A stretch of DNA of 64,000 nucleotides from contig NZ_WTYJ01000003.1 in NCBI RefSeq assembly GCF_009827305.1, forward strand, positions 401,184 through 465,183, given 5' to 3'. Below the pieces are notes generated by a model. It saw only the letters and a list, made by a program, of their open reading frames with translations, had not been told where the DNA came from and ran no database searches. Each line of letters starts with the position of its first letter. The first letter of the stretch is position 1. Shown here piece after piece: positions 1 to 10,030 of the stretch. A program made the translations under genes and the position numbers. Source of the stretch: Croceibacterium xixiisoli. GTDB taxonomy: Bacteria; Pseudomonadota; Alphaproteobacteria; Sphingomonadales; Sphingomonadaceae.

Positions 1-1428
1 AAGCGCGATGCGCCGTTCGAGCTGTCGTTCGAATATGTCCGGACCAACACGCCTGCCGATCCCTATGGCGACCATTTCGTCAATCGGCTGAACCGCAACG
101 CCGGCAGCGCCGACGTCACCTTCTCCGAACTCAATGAAGATCTGTGGTCGGGCGGCGTGGACGTCAGCTACGAAGTGCTGCCGCGCGTGGTCGCCACCAT
201 CGGCGGCGCGATTGCGGATACCACCCGCACAAGCTCTCGCCGTTCGTTCCTGTTCGACGCGCCGACCAGCTTCGAATCCGGTGTCGGCATGCTGCGCCCC
301 GATCTGCTGCTGCAGCCGGGCATCATCGATTATTACAACATCGGCCTGATCGAGGACGATGAAAGCAGCCCGGCCTTCCGTGCCAAGCTGGAAAACTATG
401 CCGGTTACGGCAAGATCAACGCGGAACTGGTGGAAGGCATCGTGCTCGACGCCGGTGTCCGTTATGAAACCGCCAAGCAGACGGTTTCGCCGATTCAGGT
501 GTTCAACACCCCCAGTGGCTCCACGGCCGCCACACAGCTGGACAACAATTACTGGCTGCCTGGCGCGACCCTGACCTGGGAAGCGCGCCCGGATCTGCAG
601 TTCCGCATCAGCGGGTCGAAGACCATCGCCCGCCCGCAGTTCCGCGAGCTGATCTATCAGCCGTATTTCGATCCCGAAAGCAACCGGACCTATCTGGGTA
701 ACCCGCTGCTGCAGGACAGCCAGCTCTTCAACGCCGAAGCGCGTGCAGAATGGTACATCAACCGCGACGAAAAGATCTCTCTGGCCGGCTTCTTCAAGAA
801 GATCGACAATCCGATCGAAGCGTTCATCGTCTCGCTCAGCGGCATTCAGACCGTCAGTTATGCCAACGCCCCTTCGGCCAGCCTCTATGGTGCCGAATTC
901 GAAGTGCAGCAGATGTTCGATCTGCCCAACGGGTTGTGGGAACAGGGCCAGCGGATCATGCTGGTCGGCAACTACACCTTCACCAAATCACAGCTGGAAG
1001 TGTCTTCCGGTGATACGGTGCGGGTGTTCGGTGCATCGTCGGGCATTGCAACCGACTATTTCCGTGATGGTGCGTCGCTGACCGGCCAGTCCGATCATCT
1101 GGTCAATCTGCAGTTCGGCCTGGAAAACGCAGACCGGCTGTCGCAGCAGACCTTCCTGCTCAACTACGCCAGCGACCGTGTGGTCACCCGTGGCCTGAAC
1201 GGTTCGCCGCCGCAGCCCGATGTGATCGAACGGCCGGGCCTCACGCTCGATTTCGTCGCGCGTGAAGGTTTTTCGGTGTTTGGCAAGAATGTCGAAGCGA
1301 AGGTCGAAGTGCGCAATATCTTCGGCCGTCGCCACGAGGAATTCCAGCAGTTCGAAGCCAATCGTATCGACGTGAACACCTACAATGTCGGCACCACCTT
1401 CTCGGGATCGCTGTCGGTCACGTTCTAA
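1..1428 (+). CDS. TonB-dependent receptor, C-terminal part (start outside window)
   Basis: The frame is open from the first base and ends at a TAA. The visible 475 residues are the C-terminal half of an outer-membrane TonB-dependent receptor: alternating amphipathic beta strands, typical receptor phrases such as ISGSKTIARPQFREL and YLGNPLL, and a final strand ending in SLSVTF with a terminal aromatic residue as expected for BAM-dependent barrels. The N-terminal plug is outside the window, so the substrate cannot be inferred. A hairpin terminator follows within 50 bases, so this is the last gene of its transcript. Confidence 0.92.
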   Translation, partial: KRDAPFELSFEYVRTNTPADPYGDHFVNRLNRNAGSADVTFSELNEDLWSGGVDVSYEVLPRVVATIGGAIADTTRTSSRRSFLFDAPTSFESGVGMLRPDLLLQPGIIDYYNIGLIEDDESSPAFRAKLENYAGYGKINAELVEGIVLDAGVRYETAKQTVSPIQVFNTPSGSTAATQLDNNYWLPGATLTWEARPDLQFRISGSKTIARPQFRELIYQPYFDPESNRTYLGNPLLQDSQLFNAEARAEWYINRDEKISLAGFFKKIDNPIEAFIVSLSGIQTVSYANAPSASLYGAEFEVQQMFDLPNGLWEQGQRIMLVGNYTFTKSQLEVSSGDTVRVFGASSGIATDYFRDGASLTGQSDHLVNLQFGLENADRLSQQTFLLNYASDRVVTRGLNGSPPQPDVIERPGLTLDFVAREGFSVFGKNVEAKVEVRNIFGRRHEEFQQFEANRIDVNTYNVGTTFSGSLSVTF

Positions 1429-1473
1429 GGTAACAGCCTCCCTCCCTGCGCCACTCTTCTGGCGTAGGGCATC

Positions 1474-1508
1474 AAGCCGCCGCTCCCCTCACGGGGCGGC
1501 GGCTTTTT
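1474..1508 (+). terminator. Rho-independent terminator after the receptor gene
   Basis: GCCGCCGC (1476-1483) pairs with GCGGCGGC (1496-1503) around a short C/G-rich loop and is followed by a TTTTT tract. It closes the receptor transcript just before the AT-rich islet. Confidence 0.85.
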
Positions 1509-1586
1509 ATTTACGTCGTACCGAGTTTGATCCGTGAGTTTGTTGCTGTTAAAAATGTGAATCGATTTGGATGAGTAGGCAAGACA

Positions 1587-2670
1587 TTGGCTTGGTCAGT
1601 ACCGGAATACAAACCTGAGCAGGTCAACGCAGCTGGTAAAGCACTGGGTGTGATGGTATTTCCGGTGAGCAATGTTTCGGGACTTGAGGCGTTAGGGGTG
1701 ATCAACAACTGGCGCTCAGCGCACGCTTATCCTCTGAACACTTTTCAAATAACTCTTCGGCATCGCGCTAGAAAAATTGAAAGTAAGGTAGTAGTTGCCC
1801 AAAGGGCAAAGCGGCTTGACTCAATTCATCGGAAACTTGTCGTGAAGCCTACGATGCGCATGACACAGATGCAGGACATTGCTGGATGTCGAGCTGTGTT
1901 CAGTAGGTTGTCCCAAGTCTATCGTCTTGTTCAGGCGTATAAGACCGGATCTTTTGATCATAAATACAGAAACGAAAAGGATTATATCCAAAATCCCAAA
2001 CCTGATGGGTACCGTTCTTTTCATCTGGTTTATGAGTATATGGGAACGGCTAAGACCGCCGCTTACAATGGTCTTCGTGTTGAAATCCAAATAAGGACTC
2101 AAGCCCAGCACGCTTGGGCGACTGCGGTTGAGGCTGTCGGTATTTTTACGAAGCAAGCAGTGAAGTCTAGCCAGGGCGACGAGGATTGGTTGCAATTTTT
2201 TGCTCTGATGAGTTCGGCAATTGCATCAATGGAAAAAACACCATGCGTGCCGGGAACTCCTACCAATAAGATAGCGCTTCGTAACGAACTTGAAAAGTTA
2301 ACTTTAAAACTTCGCGCAAGAGATATGCTAAAAGGCATATAATACTACTTTAGTAACGCTGGGTTCGGCCAAGGATGCAAAATATTTCATTGTAACGCTT
2401 GATCCCGATGAAGGGCATATAACTCTTATGCGTTACAAAGCTAAGGAATCTGCCGAAGCAAATCGAATGTATACAGAATTAGAAAGTCAAATAGCGGATG
2501 AATCCAGAAAGCAAGTGGTTCTAGTTTCGGTGGCAGATATTAATGCTTTGAAGAGGGCGTACCCAAATTATTTTTTGGATACGGCTCTTTTTTCTCGGTT
2601 GGTTGATAGGGTTCTTCGAGGAAAGTTTCCGGACCCCATTCCTCACCAACAAGTGTTGCCTGGTTTCTAG
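1587..2670 (+). pseudogene. RelA/SpoT-domain protein, interrupted by a single frameshift
   Basis: Two consecutive frames encode one protein of about 360 residues. The first frame (1587-2342, TTG start) has the (p)ppGpp synthetase-type motifs: RAKRLDSIHRKL, QMQDIAGCRAVF, DYIQNPKPDGYRSFH and VEIQIRTQAQHAWA with the catalytic-type Glu. It stops at TAA 2340-2342. The second frame is open from 2332 to TAG 2668-2670 and holds the family's C-terminal part (KDAKYFIVTLDP, RAYPNYFLDT). Removing one base near 2337 (AAA GGC A TAT AAT) restores the family-like junction LKGYN. The gene is much richer in A and T than its neighbours, which suggests transfer. It belongs to the stand-alone RelA/SpoT-domain proteins, some of which are toxic alarmone synthetases or defence proteins; that role is inferred. 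A sequencing error or programmed shift is possible. Confidence 0.8.
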
Positions 2671-2808
2671 TATGAAAAAATTTAAATATACTTAAATTGA
2701 AAAATACTCACCAGTAAAAAATTATTTGAAGAACAAGTCGCAGGCGACGGGAGGTTGGCTTCGTATAGTTAAATGCGTGTATACTGGTCGACAAATGCGA
2801 AGTGCCCC

Positions 2809-3483
2809 TCAGGTCAGGTCGAGCACATAGCCCTTGCCGTGGACCGTGCGCAGCAGGTGATCGGCGCCGGCGCCGCGCAGGCCGAAGCGGAGGCGCTTGA
2901 TCCAGACGTCGACGGTGCGCAGATAATCAGGATCACCGGCCTTCCCCAACGCATCGACCAGATCCTTGCGGGTCAGCACGCGATTGGGGTTTTCGGCCAT
3001 ATAGCGCAGCACGCGGAATTCATTGGGGCGCAGCGGTACCAGGCTGCCCTGCCACAGGGCCTGTTCGCCGGTGACATTGATATGCAGCCCGCCGGCAGAG
3101 ATCACCTGACCGGCGGTGCGGGCGGCGCTGGCCGGTTGCAGCGCCATTACCCGGTCGAGCATGGCCGAACGGTCCAGCGGGCCGACGGCATAATCATCGG
3201 CTCCGGCCTTGAGCGCGCGGCGGCGATCGTCGCTGTCATCGCGTTCGAGCACCATGGTGACATGGGCATCCTGCAGCCGCGCATCGGCGCGCAAGCGACG
3301 GCACATTTCCAGGCCGGACAGATCGGGCATGACCCAGTCGACGAAGATCTGCGCCTGGCCTTCGATCAGCTTGCGCGGACCATCGGGGCCGAGCAGTTCG
3401 AAGCTGTAGGCCGTATCCCCATGGGCGAATTCGGCGAATCGCGCTGCATCCGGATTGGATGTGAAGATTTTGACGCGCTTCAT
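2809..3483 (-). CDS. OmpR/PhoB-type response regulator
   Basis: A 224-residue two-domain response regulator. The N-terminal receiver reads QIFVDWVMPDLSG, with the phospho-acceptor Asp in the usual place before the MPDLSG turn. The C-terminal winged helix is of the OmpR/PhoB type (LRPNEFRVLRYMAENPNRVL, then a recognition helix followed by VHGKGYVL). The frame extends upstream, but the start at MKRVKIF is chosen because the receiver fold begins there; the upstream extension has no family character. No sensor kinase lies next to it, so it is an orphan regulator and its signal is unknown. Confidence 0.88.
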   Translation of the reverse strand: MKRVKIFTSNPDAARFAEFAHGDTAYSFELLGPDGPRKLIEGQAQIFVDWVMPDLSGLEMCRRLRADARLQDAHVTMVLERDDSDDRRRALKAGADDYAVGPLDRSAMLDRVMALQPASAARTAGQVISAGGLHINVTGEQALWQGSLVPLRPNEFRVLRYMAENPNRVLTRKDLVDALGKAGDPDYLRTVDVWIKRLRFGLRGAGADHLLRTVHGKGYVLDLT

Positions 3484-3737
3484 GGTCTCAGGCCCCTTGT
3501 AACGGGCGTTCCCTGCCGGGGGGATGTGACTTCCGTATGACGGTATTACGGCAGGAAATATGCGGCTCGATCCCGTGAGGATCATCACCCTCATGCTGCA
3601 GGAACTGCTTCCCGAATGACAGCAACCTCGCCCTGTGCTTCATTGCCCTGCCGTTGCGGACAGACAGGCTGTTGGCTGCCAGCGCACGACATCAGACCAG
3701 CAAGCAACTGTGACTGTTCCATATAGAGGATGGCAGG

Positions 3738-4553
3738 ATGGACAATGCGACGGATATGTCGGTGGGCGGGGAAAACGACCGCTGGATGCTGCTGGAACGC
3801 CAGTCCGATGAGGGCGGGTTCATGGTGGTACGGACCCGGGTCAATGACGACATTCATGAATGTGCACGGGCTAACCGGATCACCGCCGTCATTTGCGATA
3901 TCGATGCACGACATGTGAACGACAGCGGGATGCCGCTTTGCATGGACGCGTTGTACGATCTTGAAGATCATCTCATCGCCATGGTCGCGGATCGTGCCGA
4001 ACCCGGCTTCCACACAGCCAGCGCCACCGGCGACGGCAGGCGCACGATCTATTTCGTGCATGCGCCCGAACTCGACCTGGCTGCTGTGGTGGCAATGGTA
4101 TCAAGCGATGTCGCGGTGATTGCATGCAATAGCCATTTCGCATTCAAAACCTATGACGCCTTTGTCACTCCGACCCAGCTCGATACGCAGGTCGATGGCG
4201 ATCGAAGAGTGATCAGTTCCCTGAATACGCATGGTGATGACGGATCCATCCCCAGGAAGATCGATTTCTGGTTCTATGGTGATCGGGCAGACCTGGAGGG
4301 GCTTGCCGCAAATTTGTCTGCGTCAGGCCTGCTCATCGATCATTGGCTGGAAGACGAGACAGGGCTGGTCCTGACCTGTGACGCCCCTGCCAATTTCAGC
4401 ACTTTTGCAGAACTGACACCCATGCTGCTTGAAGCGGCCGCGGCTTCAGGCGTTCGTTACGATGGCTGGGAAACGCTCGTGATCAAGGAACCTGAATCCC
4501 AGTCCAACCCGTCTTTCTTCAAGCGGCTGTTGGTGCAGGGTAAGGCTGATTGA
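3738..4553 (+). CDS. DUF695 / RraB-type protein
   Basis: A soluble acidic protein of 271 residues. The first half (about residues 15-135) resembles DUF695 (WMLLERQSDEGGFMVVRTR). The second half (about 165-255) starts KIDFWFYGDRADLEGLAANL and resembles the ribonuclease E inhibitor RraB fold, a common partner of DUF695. No catalytic motif is seen. It could influence RNA turnover, but this is inferred from the family. It converges with the aas gene across a strong hairpin. Confidence 0.72.
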   Translation: MDNATDMSVGGENDRWMLLERQSDEGGFMVVRTRVNDDIHECARANRITAVICDIDARHVNDSGMPLCMDALYDLEDHLIAMVADRAEPGFHTASATGDGRRTIYFVHAPELDLAAVVAMVSSDVAVIACNSHFAFKTYDAFVTPTQLDTQVDGDRRVISSLNTHGDDGSIPRKIDFWFYGDRADLEGLAANLSASGLLIDHWLEDETGLVLTCDAPANFSTFAELTPMLLEAAAASGVRYDGWETLVIKEPESQSNPSFFKRLLVQGKAD

Positions 4554-4568
4554 TTGCCGTTTTCGCGT

Positions 4569-4602
4569 GCCGGGTGGCGATGTTTGGCATCGGCCACCCG
4601 GG
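4569..4602. terminator. Bidirectional hairpin between convergent genes
   Basis: CCGGGTGGCGATG on the left pairs with CATCGGCCACCCGG on the right with one bulged base and a TTTGG loop. It lies between the stop codons of the DUF695/RraB gene and aas, which converge here, so it probably ends both transcripts. There is no long T tract. Confidence 0.65.
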
Positions 4603-4614
4603 CGCTGCCGGCGG

Positions 4615-7600
4615 TCACACTTCGTCTTCCACCTGCACTTCGTTCACATCCCCCTTTGACGCCGCCATTTCCCCCAGCGTCACATAATCCACCTTGCCCG
4701 TGCCCAGCACCGGCAGTCCCGCCAGGATGCGGATGTCGCGCGGCACCATCAGTTCGGTCACGCCATGGGCGCGCGCCCATTCCTGCAGGCTTTTCGCGTT
4801 GGCATCTGCTGCAGTGGTGAACAGCACCAGGGTTTCGCCCTTGCGCGGGTCTGGCCGGGTGACCACGGCATGCATGGCGTCTGGCCAGACGGAGGCGGCG
4901 TAGGATTCCACCGCCGGCAGAGAGACCATTTCCCCGCCGATCTTGGCGAAGCGTTTGGCCCGGCCGCGAATGGTGATGAAGCCAGCATCATCGAAAGTGA
5001 CGATATCGCCGGTGTCGTGCCAGCCTGCCACCGGGGGTTGCAGCACGCCCGGGTCTGAGGCGAGCAGATAGCCGGCCATGACATTGGGCCCGCGAATGAA
5101 CAGCCGGCCACCTGCCGCAATGCCGGGCACGGCATCCAGCCGCGCCTCGATCGCGGGGAGCAGGCGGCCCACCGTGCCGGCCTGGAAATGCATCGGGGTG
5201 TTGACCGCGATCACCGGGGCCGCCTCTGTTGCACCATAGCCTTCCAGCACGCGCAGGCCGAATTTCTCCGCATAGATGCGACGGGTTTCATCGCGCACTT
5301 TCTCGGCCCCGGCGAAGATGTAGCGCAGCGAATAGAAATCATAGGAATGGGCCATGCGGGCATAGCCGGCCAGGAAGGTATCGGTGCCGAACATGATCGT
5401 GGCATTGGCATCATAGGCCAGCGCCGGGACGATGCGGTAATGCAGCGGACTGGGGTAAAACACGGTGCGAATGCCGTTGAACAGCGGCAGCAGCGTGCCG
5501 CCGGTCAGCCCGAAGCTGTGGAACACGGGCAGGGCGTTGAGCACCACATCGGCGGAATTGAAATCGATCCGTGCGGCAAGCTGCGCGCAATTGGCCAGCA
5601 GATTGCGATGGGTCAGCACCACGCCCTTGGGCGCGCCTTCCGATCCGCTGGTGAACAGGATCACCGCCGGCGCATCGGGCGAAATGTCGAGTTTCCGATG
5701 ACGCCGGGCGATGCCGCCGCGTGCCAGCAGGGCGCGCAGTTTTTCGCCGCCGCTGATCGTCTGGCCCAGATCTTCCAGCCAGACGATCCGCCGGCCATCG
5801 CCCTCCAGCGCGGCGATGACATCGGCCAGTTTCGCCTGTTCGACAAAAGCGCGGGAGGTGACGATGGTGGCGATGGAACCGGTAACGCAGGCCGACCGGA
5901 GATTGGCGGCGCCGACGGTGAAGTTCAGCATGGCCGGCACGCGGCCGATACCCTGCAGCGCGAAAAAGGTGACGGCGACCGCGCTGACATTGGGCAGCAG
6001 CACGCCGACCGCTTCGCCCTGGCGCGTGCCCTGCGCCAGCCGCTTGCCGATCAGCCCGGCACCGATCAGCAGCCCATCATAGCTGAGCGGTTCGCGCTTC
6101 ACATCTTCCACCACCAGCGCCTTGCCGCCGTGGATGTCGCGCGCGTCGGTCAGCGCGGTGAACAGCGTGCGCGATGTGTCCGACGTGTCGAAGATCATCC
6201 GGCTCATTTCATCATAGAGCCGCCGCCCGGCGATCGCCCGGCGCTGACGCGCGCTCATTTCGCCTTCGATGGTGAAGCGGCGCGGGGGCAATACGGTCAG
6301 GGTGATCTTCGGGAACCAGCGCAGCCGCACCTTGCCCTTCATGCGCGAGAACGGGGTATATTGTGGCCCGTCCAGCCGCACGGGGATCAGCGGGGCATCG
6401 GCCTTGTCCGCAACCATGCCGGGCCCGTCGAACACTTTCATCAGGGCACCGGTGCGGGTGATGCGTCCCTCGGGGAAGATCACCAGCGTCTGCCCTTCCT
6501 TCACCGCCTTGACCATGGCCTTGGCCGCCATCGGATTGGTGGGATCGACCGGGAAGCTGCGGAACAGGCTCAGGAACGGGCGCACCGCCAGGCTGCGGGC
6601 GATATGGGTGTTGATGGCGAAGGTGGGCTTGCCCGCCAGGAAGGCGCCCAGGATCAGCCCATCGAGGAAGCTGAGATGGTTGACCACGACCACCGCGCGT
6701 TCCCCCGGTGCGGGCATATGTTCGGCGCCATGCACCTCCACCCGGTAAAACAGCCGCAGCGTGGCGCGGATCACATCCTTGAACAGGGTTTCGGGCAGCA
6801 GCCATACGCTCATCAGCGCGACGCCCAGCGTGGCGAAGCCGAGCACGCCGATCAGCCCGGGCACCGCCATGCCAGCAGCAAGCAGGCCGGTGATCGCCAG
6901 CACGGCCACCACGGTGACCCCGGCATTGACGATATTGTTGGCCGCGATGATCCGCGATCGTTCTTCGGGTGGGCTGTGGACCTGGATGATGGCGTAGAGC
7001 GGCACGATGAACATGCCGCCAGCGAAGGCGATCACCGCCAGATCGATGAGGATGCGCCAGGAGCCAGGGGTGGCCAGGAACTGCGCGGTGGAGGCGCCGG
7101 CCGTGCGGACGGAAAATCCGCTGGTCGAGAGCCACAGATCGATCAGCCCGAGCGAGAGCAGCAGGGCGGAAATGGGCACATAGCGGGCCGAGACCGCGCC
7201 GCCGAGCAGCTTGTTCACGGTGATCGATCCGATCGCGATCATGACCGAGAACACGATCAGGAACAGCGTGGCAACTTCCTGCTGCGCGGCGAGCGTGCCG
7301 CTGACCAGCGGGGCAAATTCCGACACCAGCACCGCGCCGGCGGAAAAGAACCAGCTGATCCCCAGAATGGCGAGCCACACGCCGCGCCCGTGCTGGGCCG
7401 TGCGCAGGATCTGCCAGGTGCCGCGCCAGATGTTCCAGTCCAGCGGCTCTGCCTGGCGCAGCGGCGGGGCGGGGGGAATGGCGAAGGCGGCGACCAGCCC
7501 CAGGGCGGCGATGCCCATGGCGACCAGGCCAGCCTCCCACGCGGGAATCACGCCGGCGAGCAATTGCCCGCCCAGAATGGCCAGGAAGGTGCCGGCTTCG

Positions 7601-8049
7601 AACAGGCCGGTGCCGCCCATGATTTCCTGCGGGGCGAGATGCTGCGGCAGGATGGAGAATTTGACCGGGCCGAACAGGGTAGAATGCAGCCCCATCAGGA
7701 ACAGGCTGGCCAGCAGGACGGGGATCGACTGATACCAGAAGCCGCCCAGCGCCAGCGCCATGATGCCGACCTCCGCCCCCTTGATCCAGCGGACCAGCCG
7801 CGCCTTGTCCACCATGTCGGCCACTTGCCCGGCCAGGGCGGAGAACAGGAAATAGGGCAGGATGAAGAGGCCGGTGGCGACCGCGGCCAGCATCTCCGCC
7901 TTGTCCGGCTGGGTGGCGAAGATGCCGAAATTGGCCAGGAACAGCATGGCGAACTTCAGCAGATTGTCGTTGAAGGCACCCAGGAACTGCACCACGAACA
8001 TCGGGGCGAAGCGGCGCCTGGTCAGCAGGGACAGATCGGGTGCGGACAT
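4615..8049 (-). CDS. aas: Bifunctional acyl-[ACP]-phospholipid acyltransferase / acyl-ACP synthetase with MFS domain
   Basis: A 1144-residue, three-part membrane protein for lysophospholipid repair. Residues about 1-420 form a 12-helix LplT-like MFS transporter (starting RFAPMFVVQFLGAFNDNLLK). Residues about 430-640 are a PlsC acyltransferase with NHLSFLD (the NHxxxxD box) and FPEGRITRTG. Residues about 660-1130 are an AMP-forming acyl-ACP synthetase with the P-loop phrase LFTSGSEGAPKG and the WHDTGD motif. The fusion of LplT with Aas is known in proteobacteria. The family flips and re-acylates lysophosphatidylethanolamine at the inner membrane. A divergent fatty-acid hydroxylase lies upstream, giving a lipid-metabolism setting. 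Confidence 0.95.
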   Translation of the reverse strand: MSAPDLSLLTRRRFAPMFVVQFLGAFNDNLLKFAMLFLANFGIFATQPDKAEMLAAVATGLFILPYFLFSALAGQVADMVDKARLVRWIKGAEVGIMALALGGFWYQSIPVLLASLFLMGLHSTLFGPVKFSILPQHLAPQEIMGGTGLFEAGTFLAILGGQLLAGVIPAWEAGLVAMGIAALGLVAAFAIPPAPPLRQAEPLDWNIWRGTWQILRTAQHGRGVWLAILGISWFFSAGAVLVSEFAPLVSGTLAAQQEVATLFLIVFSVMIAIGSITVNKLLGGAVSARYVPISALLLSLGLIDLWLSTSGFSVRTAGASTAQFLATPGSWRILIDLAVIAFAGGMFIVPLYAIIQVHSPPEERSRIIAANNIVNAGVTVVAVLAITGLLAAGMAVPGLIGVLGFATLGVALMSVWLLPETLFKDVIRATLRLFYRVEVHGAEHMPAPGERAVVVVNHLSFLDGLILGAFLAGKPTFAINTHIARSLAVRPFLSLFRSFPVDPTNPMAAKAMVKAVKEGQTLVIFPEGRITRTGALMKVFDGPGMVADKADAPLIPVRLDGPQYTPFSRMKGKVRLRWFPKITLTVLPPRRFTIEGEMSARQRRAIAGRRLYDEMSRMIFDTSDTSRTLFTALTDARDIHGGKALVVEDVKREPLSYDGLLIGAGLIGKRLAQGTRQGEAVGVLLPNVSAVAVTFFALQGIGRVPAMLNFTVGAANLRSACVTGSIATIVTSRAFVEQAKLADVIAALEGDGRRIVWLEDLGQTISGGEKLRALLARGGIARRHRKLDISPDAPAVILFTSGSEGAPKGVVLTHRNLLANCAQLAARIDFNSADVVLNALPVFHSFGLTGGTLLPLFNGIRTVFYPSPLHYRIVPALAYDANATIMFGTDTFLAGYARMAHSYDFYSLRYIFAGAEKVRDETRRIYAEKFGLRVLEGYGATEAAPVIAVNTPMHFQAGTVGRLLPAIEARLDAVPGIAAGGRLFIRGPNVMAGYLLASDPGVLQPPVAGWHDTGDIVTFDDAGFITIRGRAKRFAKIGGEMVSLPAVESYAASVWPDAMHAVVTRPDPRKGETLVLFTTAADANAKSLQEWARAHGVTELMVPRDIRILAGLPVLGTGKVDYVTLGEMAASKGDVNEVQVEDEV

Positions 8050-8178
8050 GAGTACCTCTGTGCTGAAAGTGCGGGAGTGAATAGGCCGGCGGATATTACG
8101 GGCGGTTTAAGGCTGATCCTGCCGCAAGCGAATCCATGACCGAATCCTTCATATCCATCTGGCTATCGATAAAATGAT

Positions 8179-8205
8179 CAGTGTTCAATAATTAAATTAT
8201 CACTG
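8179..8205. promoter_or_regulatory. Possible operator between aas and the hydroxylase gene
   Basis: Arms CAGTG (8179-8183) and CACTG (8201-8205) flank an AT-rich core with the palindrome TAATTAAATTA. It lies in the shared upstream region of two divergent lipid genes, the second of which is followed by a TetR regulator. TetR proteins often bind such dyads near their own operon; the assignment is inference. Confidence 0.35.
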
Positions 8206-8265
8206 TTTAATTTTTGCCGAAGCCGGGTTATGAGCATCCCGGGAACAAGCACGAGAGGTGTGGCT

Positions 8266-9417
8266 ATGAAGCGAGGATTGCTGAAGCAGCTGGGGCGCGA
8301 TCTGGAGGCGCCGATCGAGGCGCGCGGATTCGGCACCGGTTGGTTCTCCGGCTTTTTCGCGCTGGTGCTGGCGATTTTCGGCCTGTGCTGTGTGCTCGCG
8401 CTGCGCTGGCCCGAATGGACCGCACTGCCCGAACTGGCCGTGCTGCGCGACAATCCATCCTTCCGCATGGTGGTCCATGGCGTGTTGCTGGCGGCTTATG
8501 CGCTGGCGCTGCTGAGCCTGTTGCTGCGCCCGCGCAAGGCGCTGGGGCTGACGGCGCTGCTGATCGCGCTGGCGGCCACGATCCTGGGCGGGGCGGCGGT
8601 GCAGGCGCGCGAAACGCATGACTGGGGCATCTTCTTCGGGGTCGATTTCTTCGCCGTGAACATGATCGCGACCGGGCTGATGTTCGCGCCGGTGGAACGG
8701 CTGTTCCCGCACAAGGCGAGTCAGCGGCTGTTCCGCACCGAATGGCGGGAGGATCTGTTCTATTTCCTCGTCAGCTCGATGATGGTGCAGCTGCTCACCT
8801 TCCTCAATCTGGCGCCATCAAGCTATATCAATGCCCATGTTAACTGGCTGGCCGGCACGCGGGAATTCGTGTCCGGCCTGCCGTGGCTGGTGCAGTTCGC
8901 GGCGGCGATGTTCCTGACCGATCTGGCGCAATACTGGTTCCACCGCATGTTCCACCGCGTGCCGTTCCTCTGGGGGTTCCATGCGGTGCACCACAGCGCG
9001 AAATCGATGGACTGGCTGGCCGGGGCGCGGATGCATTTCATCGAGATCGTGCTGCTGCGGTCGGTGACCTCGCTGCCGCTGCTGACGCTCGGCTTCCTGC
9101 CCTCGGTCATGCAGGCTTATGTCGGGGTGGTCTATGTCTGGTCGTCGCTGCTGCATGCCAATGTGCGCGGCGATTTCAACGCGCTGGGCCAGTGGATCGC
9201 GCTGCCGCGGTTCCACCATTGGCATCATGCGATCGAGCGGGAAGGGGTGGACAAGAATTTCGCCATCCACTTCCCGATTCTGGACCGGATCTTCGGCACC
9301 TATTACCTGCCTGAAAGCCGATGGCCGTCCGGCTATGGCGTGCCGGAGAAGGTGCCCAGCGGCTATTTCGCCCAGTTCACATATCCCTTCGTCCGGAAGC
9401 GTCGCAAAAATGGGTAG
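8266..9417 (+). CDS. Sterol desaturase / fatty acid hydroxylase family membrane protein
   Basis: A 383-residue integral membrane di-iron enzyme. The N-terminal 120 residues have several hydrophobic helices. The C-terminal domain carries the histidine boxes of the family: HRMFH, HAVHHS and HHWHH, which bind the two irons. These enzymes hydroxylate or desaturate lipid chains, sterols or carotenoids; the substrate is not readable here. The start at 8266 is preferred to the ATG at 8230 because AGAGGTG precedes it at a suitable distance. Its last codons overlap the start of the TetR gene (ATGGGTAG), so the two are cotranscribed. Confidence 0.88.
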   Translation: MKRGLLKQLGRDLEAPIEARGFGTGWFSGFFALVLAIFGLCCVLALRWPEWTALPELAVLRDNPSFRMVVHGVLLAAYALALLSLLLRPRKALGLTALLIALAATILGGAAVQARETHDWGIFFGVDFFAVNMIATGLMFAPVERLFPHKASQRLFRTEWREDLFYFLVSSMMVQLLTFLNLAPSSYINAHVNWLAGTREFVSGLPWLVQFAAAMFLTDLAQYWFHRMFHRVPFLWGFHAVHHSAKSMDWLAGARMHFIEIVLLRSVTSLPLLTLGFLPSVMQAYVGVVYVWSSLLHANVRGDFNALGQWIALPRFHHWHHAIEREGVDKNFAIHFPILDRIFGTYYLPESRWPSGYGVPEKVPSGYFAQFTYPFVRKRRKNG

Positions 9418-10000
9418 GCGGTCAGACCACAGCCGCGCGGAATTGCGCGAAATGATCATCACCGAAGGCCACCGGCAGATGCAGGAGGTCGGCTTTGCGC
9501 GGTTTTCCGCGCGGGAGGTGGCCAAAAGGATCGGCTATTCGATCGGCACGCTCTACAATGTGTTCGGCAATTATGACGGCATGATCCTGGCCATCAACGG
9601 CCGCACGCTGGACAGCTGGCGTGGCTTCCTGGACAGCCAGCTGGCGAAAGCCGGGCCGGATGCCGACCGGCTGAAATGCGCGATCGATGCCTATTTCGAA
9701 TTCGCCATTGCCCATCGCCATGCCTGGGCCGCGCTCTATGATTTCCGCCTGCCGGAAGAGGTGCCGCTGCCCGAATTCTATCAGGACAAGATCACCGGCA
9801 TCATGGATCTGGTGGTGCGGGAAGTGGCGCTGGTGCTGCCGCCCGACCGGCAGGATGAGGCCGTGCCGCTGGCCCGATCGCTGCTGGCGACCGTGCATGG
9901 TCATTGCGCCTTCACGCTGAACGGCACCTTCGCTTTGCTGGGGGAGACCGACCCGCTGGCTGCTGCGCTGCAGCGGGTGAACGAGGCGCTGGCGCGATAG
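9410..10000 (+). CDS. TetR-family transcriptional regulator
   Basis: A 196-residue regulator. The N-terminal helix-turn-helix reads FSAREVAKRIGYSIGTLYNVFGNYDGM, the typical TetR DNA-binding region. The C-terminal ligand-binding half (about residues 75-190) resembles the WHG-type effector domain. The start overlaps the end of the hydroxylase gene by eight bases, so it is probably translated by coupling and controls the hydroxylase operon, perhaps through the dyad near 8190. The ligand is unknown. Confidence 0.88.
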   Translation: MGRRSDHSRAELREMIITEGHRQMQEVGFARFSAREVAKRIGYSIGTLYNVFGNYDGMILAINGRTLDSWRGFLDSQLAKAGPDADRLKCAIDAYFEFAIAHRHAWAALYDFRLPEEVPLPEFYQDKITGIMDLVVREVALVLPPDRQDEAVPLARSLLATVHGHCAFTLNGTFALLGETDPLAAALQRVNEALAR

Positions 10001-10030
10001 CGTTGGCGCAGGGGTTTGCGTTTTTGCTCC

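Noticed and set aside
5188..8139. Long open frame antisense to aas
   Set aside because: It mirrors the codon bias of the real gene on the other strand and has no protein family character.
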